The notes under the pieces: generated by a model | Told to the model about the DNA's origin: nothing | What the model saw: the letters and a program-made list of their open reading frames with translations, nothing else | Databases searched by the model: none | Assembly (NCBI RefSeq): GCF_024397895.1 | Contig: NZ_CP073346.1 | Coordinates: 1,240,001 to 1,304,000 of the forward strand | DNA length: 64,000 nucleotides | Source of the DNA: Pseudomonas benzenivorans | GTDB lineage: Bacteria; Pseudomonadota; Gammaproteobacteria; Pseudomonadales; Pseudomonadaceae | Direction of reading: 5' to 3' | Position numbers and translations under genes: made by a program | In this document: piece by piece, positions 45,443 to 58,276 of the stretch | Layout of the letters: every line of letters begins with the position of its first letter | Numbering within the stretch: position 1 is the stretch's first letter

Positions 45443-48400
45443 TCAGTCCACCCAGACCCGGGCGTTGCGGAACATGCGCAGCCAGCCGGCATCGTCCTGC
45501 CAGTCGTCCGGACACCAGGAGTTCTGCACGGCGCGGAATACCCGCTCCGGGTGCGGCATCATGATGGTGACACGGCCGTCGCGACTGGTCAGGCCGGTGA
45601 TGCCGCGCGGCGAACCGTTGGGGTTGGCCGGGTAGGCTTCGGTGACCTTGCCGTGGTTGTCGACGAAGCGCATGGCCACGCAGCCGGACAGGTCGGCCTC
45701 GAGCAACGCCTCGTCACTGGCGAACTCGGCATGGCCCTCGCCATGGGCGATGGCGATCGGCATGCGCGAACCGGCCATGCCGCGCAGGAAGATCGACGCC
45801 GACTCCTGCACCTGGACCATGGCCACGCGGGCCTCGAACTGCTCGGAGCGGTTGCGCACAAAGTGCGGCCAGAATTCGCTGCCGGGGATCAGCTCATGCA
45901 GGTTGGAGAGCATCTGGCAACCGTTGCACACACCCAGACTGAAGCTGTCCTGGCGCTCGAAGAAGGCGCTGAACGCGTCGCGCGCGCGGCTGTTGAACAG
46001 GATCGACTTGGCCCAACCTTCGCCGGCGCCGAGCACGTCGCCGTAGGAGAAGCCGCCGCAGGCGACCAGGCCCTTGAAGGTCTCCAGGTCGACGCGACCG
46101 GCGAGGATATCGCTCATATGCACGTCGATCGCGTCGAAGCCGGCGCGATCGAAGGCCGCGGCCATCTCCACCTGACCGTTGACCCCCTGCTCGCGCAGCA
46201 CGGCGATCTGCGGGCGCACGCCTTTCTTGATATAGGGCGCGGCGATGTCCTCGTTGACGTCATAACCCAGCTTGGCGCTGAGGCCCGGGTTGTCTTCCTC
46301 GAGCAGCGCATCGAACTCCTGATCGGCACACTGGGCATTGTCGCGCAGGCGCTGGATCTGGTAGCTGGTCTCGGACCACTGACGCTGCAGCAGACGACGC
46401 TCGCCGCCGAACACCGGCTGACCGTCGAAGCTGATGCTGACCTCGGCGTTGTTGAGCGGCTGGCCGATCACCGCCACGCAGTCGCCCAGGCCGGCCGCGC
46501 TGAACTGCGCCAGCACGTCCGGGGTGGCATCCTGGCGCACCTGGATGACCGCGCCGAGCTCCTCGTTGAACAGCACCGCGGCCAGCTCCTCGCGGCCATC
46601 GGCCAGCGCGTCGAGCTGCAGGTTGAGGCCACAGTGGCCGGCGAAGGCCATTTCCAGCGCGGTGACCAGCAGGCCGCCGTCGGAGCGATCGTGGTAGGCC
46701 AGCAGGTGACCATCGGCGTTGAGGCCCTGGATCACCGCGAAGAACGCCTTGAGGTCTTCGGCGTCGTCGACGTCCGGGGCCTGGCGGCCGATCTGCCCGT
46801 GCACCTGGGCGAGGATCGAGGCGCCCATGCGGTTCTGCCCGCGACCCAGATCGACCAGGATCAGGTCGGTCTCGCCCTTGTCCATGCGCAGCTGCGGGGT
46901 CAGGGTCTGGCGAATGTCGCTGACCGGGGCGAAGCCGGTGACGATCAGCGACATCGGCGCGGTGACGCTCTTGTCGGCGCCATCGTCCTGCCAGCGGGTC
47001 TTCATCGACATCGAGTCCTTGCCCACCGGGATGGTGATGCCCAGCTCCGGGCACAGCTCCATGCCGACGGCCTTGACCGTGTCGTACAGCCGCGCGTCTT
47101 CACCCGGGTGGCCGGCGGCGGCCATCCAGTTGGCCGACAGCTTGATGTCGGAAATCTTCTCGATGCGCGAGGCCGCCAGGTTGGTCAGGGTCTCGCCGAT
47201 CGCCATGCGTCCGGAAGCCGGGGCATCCAGCAGGGCCAGCGGCGTACGCTCGCCCATGGCCATGGCTTCGCCGGTGTAGACATCGAAGCTGGTGGCGGTG
47301 ACCGCGCAATCGGCCACCGGCACCTGCCAGGGGCCGACCATCTGGTCGCGGGCGACCAGGCCGGTGATGGTGCGGTCGCCGATGGTGATCAGGAAGCTCT
47401 TGCTGGCCACGGCCGGATGGCGCAGCACGCGGCTGACGGCATCCTCGAGGTCCAGGCTGCCGGCGTCGAAGTCGTCACCCAGTTCCGCCTCGCGACTGGC
47501 CGAGCGGTGCATGCGCGGCGCCTTGCCGAGCAGCACGTTGAGCGGCATGTCCACGGCGTTGTTGCCGAAATGGCTGTCGGCGACGGTCAGGTGCGGCTCC
47601 TCGGTGACCTCGCCGACCACCGCGAACGGGCAGCGCTCGCGCTCGCAGATCGCCTTGAAGCGCTCGAAGTCGGCGGCGTCGACAGCCAGCACGTACCGCT
47701 CCTGGGACTCGTTGCTCCAGATTTCGTGGGGCGCCATGCCCGGCTCGTCGTTGGGCACGTTGCGCAGCTCGAAGCGGCCGCCGCGGCCGCCGTCGTTGAC
47801 CAGCTCGGGGAAGGCGTTGGACAGGCCGCCGGCGCCGACGTCATGGATGAAGGCGATCGGGTTCTTGTCGCCCAGCTGCCAGCAGCGGTCGATCACTTCC
47901 TGGCAACGGCGTTCCATTTCCGGGTTCTCGCGCTGCACCGAGGCGAAATCCAGGTCGGCCGAGCTGGCACCGGTGGCCATCGACGAGGCGGCGCCGCCAC
48001 CCAGGCCGATCAGCATGGCCGGGCCACCGAGCACGATCAGCTTGGCGCCGACGGTGATCTCGCCCTTCTGCACATGCTCGCCACGGATGTTGCCCATGCC
48101 GCCGGCGAGCATGATCGGCTTGTGGTAGCCGCGCACTTCTTCGCCGCGCGGCGTCATGATCGCCTGCTCGAAGGTGCGGAAGTAGCCGGTAAGCGCCGGA
48201 CGGCCGAATTCGTTGTTGAACGCGGCGCCGCCGAGCGGGCCTTCGATCATGATGTCCAGCGCCGTGACGATGCGCTCGGGCTTGCCGTAGGGCACTTCCC
48301 AGGGCTGTTCGAAACCGGGGATCTGCAGGTTGGACACGGTGAAACCGGTCAGGCCGGCCTTGGGCTTGGCACCGCGGCCGGTGGCGCCTTCGTCGCGGAT

Positions 48401-49339
48401 CTCGCCACCGGAGCCGGTGGAGGCGCCCGGGAACGGCGCGATGGCGGTCGGGTGGTTGTGGGTTTCCACCTTCATCAGGATGTGCACCGGCTCTTGCACC
48501 GCACCGTACTGGCGGGTCTCGCCATTGGGGAAGAAGCGCCCGGCTTGGTGACCGACGATCACCGCGGCGTTGTCCTTGTAGGCCGACAACACCCCCTCGC
48601 TGTGCATCTGGTAGGTGTTCTTGATCATGCCGAACAGGGACTTTTCCTGGCTTTCGCCGTCGATGTCCCAGCTGGCGTTGAAGATCTTGTGGCGACAGTG
48701 CTCGGAGTTGGCCTGGGCGAACATCATCAGCTCGATGTCATGGGGGTTGCGCCCCAGGTCGCCAAAGCTCTTCACCAGGTAATCGATTTCGTCCTCGGCC
48801 AGGGCCAGGCCCAGCTCGACGTTGGCCTGCTCGAGCGCGGCGCGGCCACCGCCCAAGACGTCCACCGCAGTCAACGGCTTGGGCTCGGCATGGCTGAACA
48901 GCGCCGCGGCGCCTTCCAGGGAGTCCAGCACCAGCTGGGTCATGCGGTCGTGCAGCAGCGCGGCGACCTGCTCGGCCTCGACCGCGTTCAGCTCGCCGGA
49001 CACGTAGTAGGCGATGCCGCGCTCGATGCGCTGGATCTTCGCCAGACCGCAATTGCGCGCGATGTCGCTGGCCTTGCTCGACCAGGGCGATATGGTGCCG
49101 AAGCGCGGAATGGTCAGGAACAGGCGGCCGCTGGGCTCCTGCACCGGCACACTCGGCCCGTACTTCAACAGACGGGCCAACACCCGCTCTTCGTCGTCGC
49201 CGAGCACACCGGAAACGTCGGCAAAATGCGCGAACTCGGCATACAGTCCGGTCACAGCAGGTATCTTGCCGGTCAGTTGCTCGAGCAATTTACCGTGGCG
49301 GAAAGCAGAAAGGGCGGGAGCGCCGCGCAGGATCAACAT
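45443..49339 (-). CDS. purL: Phosphoribosylformylglycinamidine synthase
   Basis: A 1298-residue large-type PurL that makes FGAM from FGAR, glutamine and ATP. Order of domains: N-terminal PurS-like part, two AIRS-like ATP-binding halves ([26 protein letters not shown]), and a C-terminal glutamine amidotransferase domain with the nucleophile Cys in [13 protein letters not shown] and the His/Glu in HGEGHAEF. I chose the ATG at 49339 ([11 protein letters not shown]), the conserved start; the frame runs to 49426. It is divergent from mltF. Confidence 0.97.
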   Translation of the reverse strand: MLILRGAPALSAFRHGKLLEQLTGKIPAVTGLYAEFAHFADVSGVLGDDEERVLARLLKYGPSVPVQEPSGRLFLTIPRFGTISPWSSKASDIARNCGLAKIQRIERGIAYYVSGELNAVEAEQVAALLHDRMTQLVLDSLEGAAALFSHAEPKPLTAVDVLGGGRAALEQANVELGLALAEDEIDYLVKSFGDLGRNPHDIELMMFAQANSEHCRHKIFNASWDIDGESQEKSLFGMIKNTYQMHSEGVLSAYKDNAAVIVGHQAGRFFPNGETRQYGAVQEPVHILMKVETHNHPTAIAPFPGASTGSGGEIRDEGATGRGAKPKAGLTGFTVSNLQIPGFEQPWEVPYGKPERIVTALDIMIEGPLGGAAFNNEFGRPALTGYFRTFEQAIMTPRGEEVRGYHKPIMLAGGMGNIRGEHVQKGEITVGAKLIVLGGPAMLIGLGGGAASSMATGASSADLDFASVQRENPEMERRCQEVIDRCWQLGDKNPIAFIHDVGAGGLSNAFPELVNDGGRGGRFELRNVPNDEPGMAPHEIWSNESQERYVLAVDAADFERFKAICERERCPFAVVGEVTEEPHLTVADSHFGNNAVDMPLNVLLGKAPRMHRSASREAELGDDFDAGSLDLEDAVSRVLRHPAVASKSFLITIGDRTITGLVARDQMVGPWQVPVADCAVTATSFDVYTGEAMAMGERTPLALLDAPASGRMAIGETLTNLAASRIEKISDIKLSANWMAAAGHPGEDARLYDTVKAVGMELCPELGITIPVGKDSMSMKTRWQDDGADKSVTAPMSLIVTGFAPVSDIRQTLTPQLRMDKGETDLILVDLGRGQNRMGASILAQVHGQIGRQAPDVDDAEDLKAFFAVIQGLNADGHLLAYHDRSDGGLLVTALEMAFAGHCGLNLQLDALADGREELAAVLFNEELGAVIQVRQDATPDVLAQFSAAGLGDCVAVIGQPLNNAEVSISFDGQPVFGGERRLLQRQWSETSYQIQRLRDNAQCADQEFDALLEEDNPGLSAKLGYDVNEDIAAPYIKKGVRPQIAVLREQGVNGQVEMAAAFDRAGFDAIDVHMSDILAGRVDLETFKGLVACGGFSYGDVLGAGEGWAKSILFNSRARDAFSAFFERQDSFSLGVCNGCQMLSNLHELIPGSEFWPHFVRNRSEQFEARVAMVQVQESASIFLRGMAGSRMPIAIAHGEGHAEFASDEALLEADLSGCVAMRFVDNHGKVTEAYPANPNGSPRGITGLTSRDGRVTIMMPHPERVFRAVQNSWCPDDWQDDAGWLRMFRNARVWVD

Positions 49340-49438
49340 CGGGGACAGCCTCTGGGAAGGGGTGTACTTTGAGGCCGTGCATTCTAGCCTAAAGCGACGC
49401 GCGGCGGCACCCGTAGCGCAGCCCATACGGCGCGTTGA

Positions 49439-50965
<1,527 letters not shown>

Positions 50966-50968
50966 CTC

Positions 50969-52818
<1,850 letters not shown>

Positions 52819-52962
52819 CTTCAGTTCCGTGACCCGAATGAAAGTCGGGAGAATTCCGTCCCGGACTGTAGCCGAGCGCTCAATTGCAACATCTTCTCAT
52901 TTAAGCGCCACCACTGGCGAGCCCGAACGCCAGGCCGCGATGGACCCGCGGGCTACAGATGC

Positions 52963-52990
52963 GACAAGGGCAGCCTGGGCTGCCCTTGTC
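52963..52990 (-). terminator. Hairpin resembling the native guaA terminator
   Basis: GACAAGGGCAGC pairs exactly with GCTGCCCTTGTC around CTGG, 7 bp downstream of the guaA-like stop codon on the minus strand. Its position fits the original terminator of guaA, left behind when the island inserted; there is no long T run. Confidence 0.6.
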
Positions 52991-52997
52991 GTTCAGA

Positions 52998-53012
52998 TCA
53001 CTCCCACTCGAT
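52998..53012 (-). other. Attachment-site repeat: 3' end of guaA (island boundary)
   Basis: On the minus strand the bases read ATCGAGTGGGAGTGA, encoding Ile-Glu-Trp-Glu-stop, the C-terminus of GMP synthase. Directly upstream the sequence stops resembling guaA, so only the end of the gene is here. guaA is the expected neighbour of the multicopper oxidase gene. Integrases that target the guaA 3' end recreate the gene end on one side and leave a short copy on the other; this is the left-over copy. Confidence 0.72.
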
Positions 53013-53072
53013 CATCAACAAGCCGCCCGAGCCCGCTTGGATAAAGGGGTTGGCTGAAATTGACATGGGTCC

Positions 53073-53092
53073 TACCGTCACTTCTACCGTCA
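53073..53092 (+). repeat. Direct repeats TACCGTCA, possible integrase arm sites
   Basis: TACCGTCA occurs at 53073-53080 and again at 53085-53092, 12 bp apart, about 60 bp inside the presumed island end. Short spaced direct repeats near an att site are typical of tyrosine-recombinase arm-binding sites; the match here is only by pattern. Confidence 0.35.
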
Positions 53093-53456
53093 ATCGCACA
53101 GAGCTTTTGCTGACGCGGGAGATAGGTCGGCGGAGCGACGACTCGGACGAATCAATCAGTCCTCATATTATCCGTCCCTTGCCTGCGAGACGAGCCTGAA
53201 TATGCGTTGCCTGAAACCGGCTGAGTCAACTGAGCCCGCACGTCCCACAGACCTAGAATCCCACCTACGCCATAGCTGGTTGCCATCCTGAAACCCTCGG
53301 GCTAGAGTGCGCCCGTCGTGGTCAATCCCACGGCAGGGCGTGAGAACCCAGATGTTGTCCAAGGCGCGGTAGCGCCATAGTGCGAAGCCAATGGTTATCC
53401 ATTGTGCTGCTGCATATCTATGGCGGGCCGTGTGAGGGGAAGCGTTCAACCAGGGC

Positions 53457-53654
53457 GTGAAGCTAGCCCAGACCTGGCTCGACCACGCGCGCAGCCGCTG
53501 GCACTGGGCAGTCATGATCGCCGAGCGAGATCTGCTGCCCTACGCGATGGAGAGGCGCGCGTTCGAGGTTGGATTCCTAAGCCGCATTCATCAGCGGGTT
53601 TGCTCTCAAAAGCACAGCGTCCAGCCGGTTAGAACCATATCTCTGCAGCTTTAA
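53457..53654 (+). pseudogene. Possible 3' remnant of an unidentified island gene
   Basis: The frame encodes about 65 residues (GTG start) including LAQTWLDHARSRWHWAV and DLLPYAMERRAFEVGFLSRI, which has the helical, charged look of a real protein. A stop codon eight codons before the GTG cuts it from any upstream part. I do not recognise the family. Followed by a hairpin at 53665-53685. Confidence 0.35.
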
Positions 53655-54171
53655 AGCAAGTGGTCGAGCCGGCTTTTCCGGCTCGCGCTTACCGCCAAAT
53701 GCCCAGAGCCAAATTCATAGCCTTCGGCTCACCGGGGATCGTTAACACACTTAACGCAATCAGGGCACCGATGGCCTACGCAGAGCCTATGCATGCGTCC
53801 GACGAAAACACCGTGCAATCCATACCAGCGGACGAGTCCATAACTCACTAATATATATAGCGTAATCAAGGGCGCTCGCTGCAACCGATGCCCAACAATG
53901 CCGGACGAGTTTCAACGCTTTCCCGCAAAACTCCCTTCACAACCGAGCTGTTGTCGAAGCCATCAACACCGTAGTACGCCTGCGTACAAGCAGCCAAACG
54001 AGCCAACTTCCAGATTAGCGGCCGTGGCGGGAGCCGTTTATCTATCCTGGGCGATGACGACCGAAACGAACTAACGAGGCGCGAGGGGATTAGCGGCTCA
54101 TATCTCGGATTCGGCACAGGTACTAGGAATAGGACCTCGTGGTGTTTAGGCAGACTGCGCCCCTCAGTGGC

Positions 54172-54177
54172 TATAAT
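54172..54177 (+). promoter_or_regulatory. Candidate -10 element of the HU-like gene
   Basis: A perfect TATAAT lies 30 bp before the HU start codon. The -35 region is weak. Confidence 0.45.
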
Positions 54178-54207
54178 CCCTTCCCTTGGCCCCTGTAGGA
54201 ATACATC

Positions 54208-54480
54208 ATGAACAAAGCTGAACTGGTTGAGGCCATCTCGCTCTCCGCCGACCTGCCGAAGTCCACAGCAACACGTGCACTAGACGCCATCACCGGCACC
54301 ATCTCAGCAGCCTTAAAGAACGGCGAAGACGTCACGCTCGTGGGATTTGGCACCATCGCGGTGAAGACCCGTGCCGCGCGCGACGGACGCAATCCTCAGA
54401 CAGGCGCGACCATCAAGATCGCGGCAGCTATGCAGCCCAGCTTTCGGGCCGGCAAGATGCTTAAAGACGCTGTCAACTGA
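54208..54480 (+). CDS. HU-family DNA-binding protein
   Basis: A 90-residue HU-beta-type protein ([49 protein letters not shown]), forming dimers that bend DNA. It carries the basic beta-arm with the RNPQTG turn and proline. As an island gene outside the normal hupB context it may serve island DNA packing or integrase assistance. AGGAA precedes the ATG. It lies directly left of the IS21 remnant. Confidence 0.92.
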   Translation: MNKAELVEAISLSADLPKSTATRALDAITGTISAALKNGEDVTLVGFGTIAVKTRAARDGRNPQTGATIKIAAAMQPSFRAGKMLKDAVN

Positions 54481-54566
54481 CGCCCGAGCATGACCTAAGC
54501 GCCTCTGTTCCTTGACCACTTCTAGCTGCCCGCCATAACCACCTTCATGCTGAGAGCCAAATAAAA

Positions 54567-54761
54567 CGGTGGGGCAAGACCCGTGGCGAAGTGCGCTTGG
54601 AGTTGGCCTGCCGTCGCGCCCTCAGCCTCGGCGCGTGCAGCTACAAAAGCCTCGAATCGATCCTGCGCCAGGGCCTGGAAAACCTGCCCTTGGCTCAGGC
54701 CAACCTGCCTCTGCTGCCGGACGACCACGCCAACCTGCGCGGCCCCGGTTACTACCACTGA
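54567..54761 (+). pseudogene. istA: Truncated IS21 transposase IstA (C-terminal fragment)
   Basis: About 62 codons survive, encoding RGEVRLELACRRALSLG and ending DDHANLRGPGYYH, a typical IstA C-terminus. The catalytic DDE core is absent. The left junction is approximate because the sequence upstream loses similarity without a clear border. Confidence 0.8.
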
Positions 54762-55352
54762 CCCCAAGGAACCCCACCATGCTGCCTCACCCGACCCTGG
54801 ACAAGCTCCAGCCCCTGCGCCTGCACGGCATGCTCAAGGCGCTCGCCGAACAACTGAAAATCCCCGACATCGACAGCCTGAGCTTCGATGAACGCCTCGG
54901 CCTGCTGCTCGACCGCGAGCTGGCCTAGCGTGACAACCAGCGCCTGGTGCGGCTGCGCAAGAAGGCCAAGCTCAAGTACGCCAACGCCTGCCTGGAAGAT
55001 CTCGACCGCCGCTCCGGCCGCGGACTGGACGAGCGCCTGATCGCCAGCCTGGCCAACGGCGACTGGATACGCCAACAGCACAACCTGCTGCTGACCGGCC
55101 CGACCGGCGCCGGCAAGACCTGGCTGGCCTGCGCCCTGGGCAACCAGGCCTGCCGCCAGGGCTACAGCACCCTGTACCTGCACACCCCGCTCCTGCTGGA
55201 GCAACTGCGCATCGCCCACGGCGACGGCAGCTTCGGCCACACCCTGCAACAGCTGGCCAAGGTCGATGTACTGGTGCTCGATGACTGGGCGCTGACCCCG
55301 CTGGAGGAAGGGGCTCGTCACGACCTGCTGGAAGTGGTCGACGACCGCGCCG

Positions 55353-55360
55353 GAAGCCGC
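55353..55360 (+). repeat. Target-site duplication, left copy
   Basis: GAAGCCGC immediately before the IS66-type element; the second copy is at 56287-56294. Eight bases is the normal duplication length of IS66-family transposition. Confidence 0.93.
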
Positions 55361-56286
55361 GTAAGCGCTCCACGAACCCCACCTGCCCATAGCCCGCCGA
55401 TCATTGGATGCTGAGCTCCCGTTTTACTGGAGCTCACCCCATGATGCGTCCCGACGCCAAGGTGCAGAGGGTCTACCTCTATCCCAAGCCCGTCGACTTC
55501 CGCAAGTCCATCAACGGCCTGGCCGCCCTGGTCGAGCTGGATATCAAGGTCGAAGTGTTCAACCCGGTGCTGTTCGTGTTCCTCAATCGCACCCGTAGCC
55601 AGGTCAAGATCCTCTACTGGGAGCGCAATGGCTTTTGCCTGTGGCTCAAGCGCCTGGAAGCCGAACGCCTGGGTTGCTGGGCGCATGCGCGGCGCAAGTT
55701 CGTCGACGCGCAGAAGGTGCAACCGAAGGGAAAAACCGGCCGTGCCGACATGGCACTGAACCTGATCAACAAGCTCTACGGCATCGAGCGTGACCTGAAA
55801 GAGGCCACCGACAGCGAACGCCTGGCCGCCCGTCAGCAACGCAGCCAACCCCTGCTCGACCAGCTCAAGGCCTGGCTGGACAAAACCCAGCCGCAGATCG
55901 TCGGGCAGACGGCCCTGGGCAAGGCGGTGAACTACCTGGCCAGCAACTGGAGCAAACTGGTGCGCTACGTCGAAGGTGGGCATCTGCCGATCGACAACAA
56001 CCGCGCAGAGAACGCCATCCGCCCGTTCGTCATCGGTCGCAAGAACTGGCTGTTCAGCGACACGCCCAAGGGCGCCACGGCCAGCGCACAGATCTACAGC
56101 CTGATCGAAACCGCCAAGGCCAATGACCAGGAGCCCTACGCCTGGCTGCGCTACATCCTCGAACGCCTGCCAACCGCCAGCAGCGTTGAAGACTACGAAG
56201 CACTGCTGCCGTGGAGTTGCCGGCTAGCTGCCCCATCCTGACAGGCTCGCCCCAACAGTAATAGGTGGGGTTTGTGGAGCGCTTAC
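55361..56286 (+). mobile_element. IS66-family element, 926 bp, internally deleted
   Basis: The ends are inverted repeats of about 24 bases starting GTAAGCGCTCCAC on both strands with one mismatch, flanked by the GAAGCCGC duplication at 55353-55360 and 56287-56294. IS66 members are usually about 2.5 kb with tnpA, tnpB and tnpC; here tnpA and the junction of tnpB with tnpC are lost, leaving an in-frame TnpB::TnpC fusion. The precise duplication shows it moved as a short element, mobilised by a full-length relative. It is inserted in istB. Confidence 0.93.
55441..56241 (+). CDS. Chimeric TnpB::TnpC protein of the deleted IS66 element
   Basis: A 266-residue open frame. Residues 1 to about 77 are the TnpB (IS66 Orf2) N-terminus ([20 protein letters not shown], then [11 protein letters not shown]) and end at LKRLEAERL; it then joins directly to the TnpC C-terminal part beginning [10 protein letters not shown] and continuing through [11 protein letters not shown] and [14 protein letters not shown]. 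The two catalytic aspartates of TnpC lie before the joint and are missing; the last acidic residue remains in NNRAEN. Not an active transposase, but the frame is intact over the joint. Confidence 0.85.
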   Translation: MMRPDAKVQRVYLYPKPVDFRKSINGLAALVELDIKVEVFNPVLFVFLNRTRSQVKILYWERNGFCLWLKRLEAERLGCWAHARRKFVDAQKVQPKGKTGRADMALNLINKLYGIERDLKEATDSERLAARQQRSQPLLDQLKAWLDKTQPQIVGQTALGKAVNYLASNWSKLVRYVEGGHLPIDNNRAENAIRPFVIGRKNWLFSDTPKGATASAQIYSLIETAKANDQEPYAWLRYILERLPTASSVEDYEALLPWSCRLAAPS

Positions 56287-56294
56287 GAAGCCGC
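56287..56294 (+). repeat. Target-site duplication, right copy
   Basis: GAAGCCGC directly after the element, identical to 55353-55360. Confidence 0.93.
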
Positions 56295-56555
56295 TCCACC
56301 ATCCTGACCAGCCAGCTCCCCATCGAACACTGGCATGGCTGGATCAACGACCCGACCCTGGCCGACGCCGTCCTTGACCGTCTGGTGCACAGCGCCTATC
56401 GACTGACGATGAAGGGCGAGTCGCTGCGCCGGAAAAAAACCGAGGAGCAAACCGCATCGTGACCGATGCGATTACAATCCAGAACCCGCGCAACCGGGGT
56501 GGAAGCGCCGGTCACGTACCAGCGAAACGCTCGGTCACGTTCACCGAAATCCGCA

Positions 56556-56691
56556 ATCAGCGATCTCACCTGGCACAGACTCAACGCACACCGATGTAAG
56601 AAATACAAGCAGCTATACAGAGCAGGTATTGCCCGAGACCCCCTGGGCGTACCTGCTGAGCAGAACGGCTAGCAGCCCTGCTACCCCCTCA
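56556..56691. other. Spacer between IS21 remnant and porin gene
   Basis: A plus-strand frame here ends with KQLYRAGIARDPLGVPAEQNG before a TAG at 56670, which looks like the tail of a real enzyme, perhaps a ring-hydroxylating or similar oxygenase, cut by the transposon. The assignment is not reliable. No other signal was seen. Confidence 0.3.
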
Positions 56692-58026
56692 TCAGAACAG
56701 CGGCAATGAGTAGCTAATGATCAGGCGGTTCTCGTCCTGAGCACGCTGGACGTTGCCACGGTAGGTGATATTGCGCCAGCCGAAGCCGACGTTCTTCAAC
56801 GCACCACTCTGCACTACATAGTCCACCAACAAGTCACGCTCCCACTCCTTGCCATGGCTACCTCCAGCCGTGTTGATTTGATCACCACTGAAGTAGGCAA
56901 CGGTGCTAGTAAGGCCGGGGATACCGAGACCGGCGAAGTCATAGGTGTACATCGCGTATTGGGTACGCTCACCGGCACGGTTGAACTGCCCAACAAAGCG
57001 ATCGGTGCCGATGTACATGGAGCCACCTACTGCGCCTTCCCCCAATCCGCCTTGGTTGGGCTGGATAAAGTTACTGCCGCCGGAAACCTGCTGATAACCC
57101 GCCACCAAAGTGTGAGCATTGTTGTTATAGGTCAGCGCAAGCGACCAAGTATCGTTATCGATTTCACCCGTGTTGCCTTCGGTGTAACCACCGGCGCTGT
57201 AGCCTTTGGCCCGGCCGCTGGCGGAGCTGTTCGCACCGTCGGAGCGGGTACGAAAATAGCGCAGGTCAGCCTTGAGGCTTTGCTTCTCACCCAGTTTCCA
57301 CAGCGGCTGCAGGCCGATAAAGTTCTGTGTGTAATAGTCCTCAAGGTTTGAGTAGTAGTACTGCGCCGTCAGCAATTGGTTAACGGCGTAGTCGCCACCG
57401 GCAAAGAACAGGCCATCACTTTCGCGGTTACCAGCAGCCGGACCAACCACTGCCAGCCCCGTGCGGTTGCTCGATGCACGGCCCACGGCTTTGTCGATCC
57501 AGCCTGTGTGCAGGGTCAGACTGTCGATGTCACGGGAGGTGATGTGTAGACCTTCGAAAGTCTGTGGCAGCAAGCGCGCATCGGTAGCGACCAGAATGGG
57601 CAGGCGTGGCGTCAGAGTGCCGTAACGCAGCTCGGTTTGGGCGACGCGAGCTTTGGCAGTCAGGCCCAGACGGCTCCAGTTGCTAACGCCCTTTCCATCG
57701 CGGTCATCGGGAATCATCGAGCCGCCAGGGTGATGCCCCTTGCCGCCATCAAGTTTGATCCCTTGCAGGCCAAGGGCATCAACACCAAAACCAACTGGTC
57801 CTTCGGTGAATCCCGACTCGAAGCGCAGCATAAAGCCCTGCGCCCACTCTTCACTCCGCGACGAGGCACCCTTACCGCTTCTGAAGTCACTGTTGATATA
57901 GAAGTTGCGCAGGTTGAGGGTGGCATGGCTGTCCTCAATAAAGTCAGCCCAACTGCTGGAGCTGGCGAGGGTGCTGATGCAGACCAAGCCAATAGCGGAG
58001 GGTTTAACATAGGTATTTTTCGACAT
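56692..58026 (-). CDS. OprD-family outer-membrane porin
   Basis: A 444-residue OprD-type porin: signal peptide (residues 1 to about 27, ending SWA), the conserved ADFIEDSHATLNLRNFYIN start, repeated aromatic beta-strands and a C-terminal Phe (YSLPLF) for outer-membrane assembly. OprD-family channels take up specific small acids or amino acids. AAGGA precedes the ATG. It is the last of the minus-strand island genes and probably admits the acid handled by the TRAP transporter and acyl-CoA enzymes. The spacer before it (58027-58276) is AT-rich and likely contains its promoter. Confidence 0.92.
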   Translation of the reverse strand: MSKNTYVKPSAIGLVCISTLASSSSWADFIEDSHATLNLRNFYINSDFRSGKGASSRSEEWAQGFMLRFESGFTEGPVGFGVDALGLQGIKLDGGKGHHPGGSMIPDDRDGKGVSNWSRLGLTAKARVAQTELRYGTLTPRLPILVATDARLLPQTFEGLHITSRDIDSLTLHTGWIDKAVGRASSNRTGLAVVGPAAGNRESDGLFFAGGDYAVNQLLTAQYYYSNLEDYYTQNFIGLQPLWKLGEKQSLKADLRYFRTRSDGANSSASGRAKGYSAGGYTEGNTGEIDNDTWSLALTYNNNAHTLVAGYQQVSGGSNFIQPNQGGLGEGAVGGSMYIGTDRFVGQFNRAGERTQYAMYTYDFAGLGIPGLTSTVAYFSGDQINTAGGSHGKEWERDLLVDYVVQSGALKNVGFGWRNITYRGNVQRAQDENRLIISYSLPLF

Positions 58027-58276
58027 CGTTCGATCCTTATATTTGCTTTACTTACTTTCTGTTGCAGGCACAGCAATAAAAATCTGAGCATGAATAAAGA
58101 AATAAAAACTACGCAAACAAAACCCACAAGCCCTATATAAGAGGCCTGCCCAAATACGCTATACAAGATAATAGAAACGCACTCCGCGCGCTATCACGCA
58201 GACTACCTTAAATCACTTTAAAAACCACCTATCACTGCGTCGCAAATACATCTAACGCATCACAACGCCACCTAAA

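Larger units (their letters stand above)
53013..54171. other. Decayed island-end region without a convincing gene
   Basis: About 1.2 kb with many short, interrupted frames and lower GC than the core. Besides the direct repeats it contains a 66-codon open stretch (53457-53654), a hairpin CGAGCCGG/CCGGCTCG at 53665-53685, and a 64-codon frame (53660-53851) that I cannot assign. It looks like remnants of island backbone genes. Confidence 0.55.
54780..56462 (+). pseudogene. istB: IS21 helper ATPase IstB, disrupted by nonsense codon and insertion
   Basis: IstB assists IstA as an AAA+ ATPase. Reading starts MLPHPTLDKLQPLRLHG, hits a TAG at 54926-54928 (probably from TGG, within LAWRDNQ), continues with the Walker [10 protein letters not shown] and Walker B LVLDDWAL, and breaks at 55360. 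The C-terminus resumes after the inserted element ([18 protein letters not shown]...) and ends at 56462. Removing the insertion and one copy of its 8-bp duplication restores one continuous frame except for the TAG. Confidence 0.88.
54567..56555 (+). mobile_element. IS21-family element remnant, left end deleted
   Basis: From about 54567 the sequence encodes the tail of an IstA transposase, followed by istB. The right end is recognised by CGGTCACGT repeats (56512-56520 and 56532-56540) and the terminal TTCACCGAAATCCGCA ending near 56555, matching IS21-family multiple terminal repeats. The left end and most of istA are missing. istB carries a nonsense codon and is split by an IS66-type insertion, so the element is dead. 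Confidence 0.85.

Noticed and set aside
45332..49372. 1346-codon open frame antisense to purL
   Set aside because: It is an artefact of GC-rich codon use opposite a real gene; the protein is Val/Gly/His/Ala-rich with no domain, and purL explains the region.
53866..54117. 83-codon minus-strand frame in the island end
   Set aside because: Odd composition, no ribosome binding site and no recognisable domain.
55408..56241. Intact IS66 transposase
   Set aside because: The frame joins TnpB and TnpC parts and lacks the TnpC catalytic aspartates; the whole element is only 926 bp.
56466..56672. 68-codon frame after istB
   Set aside because: It starts inside IS21 terminal repeats; only the last part resembles protein, so it was recorded as a remnant, not a gene.
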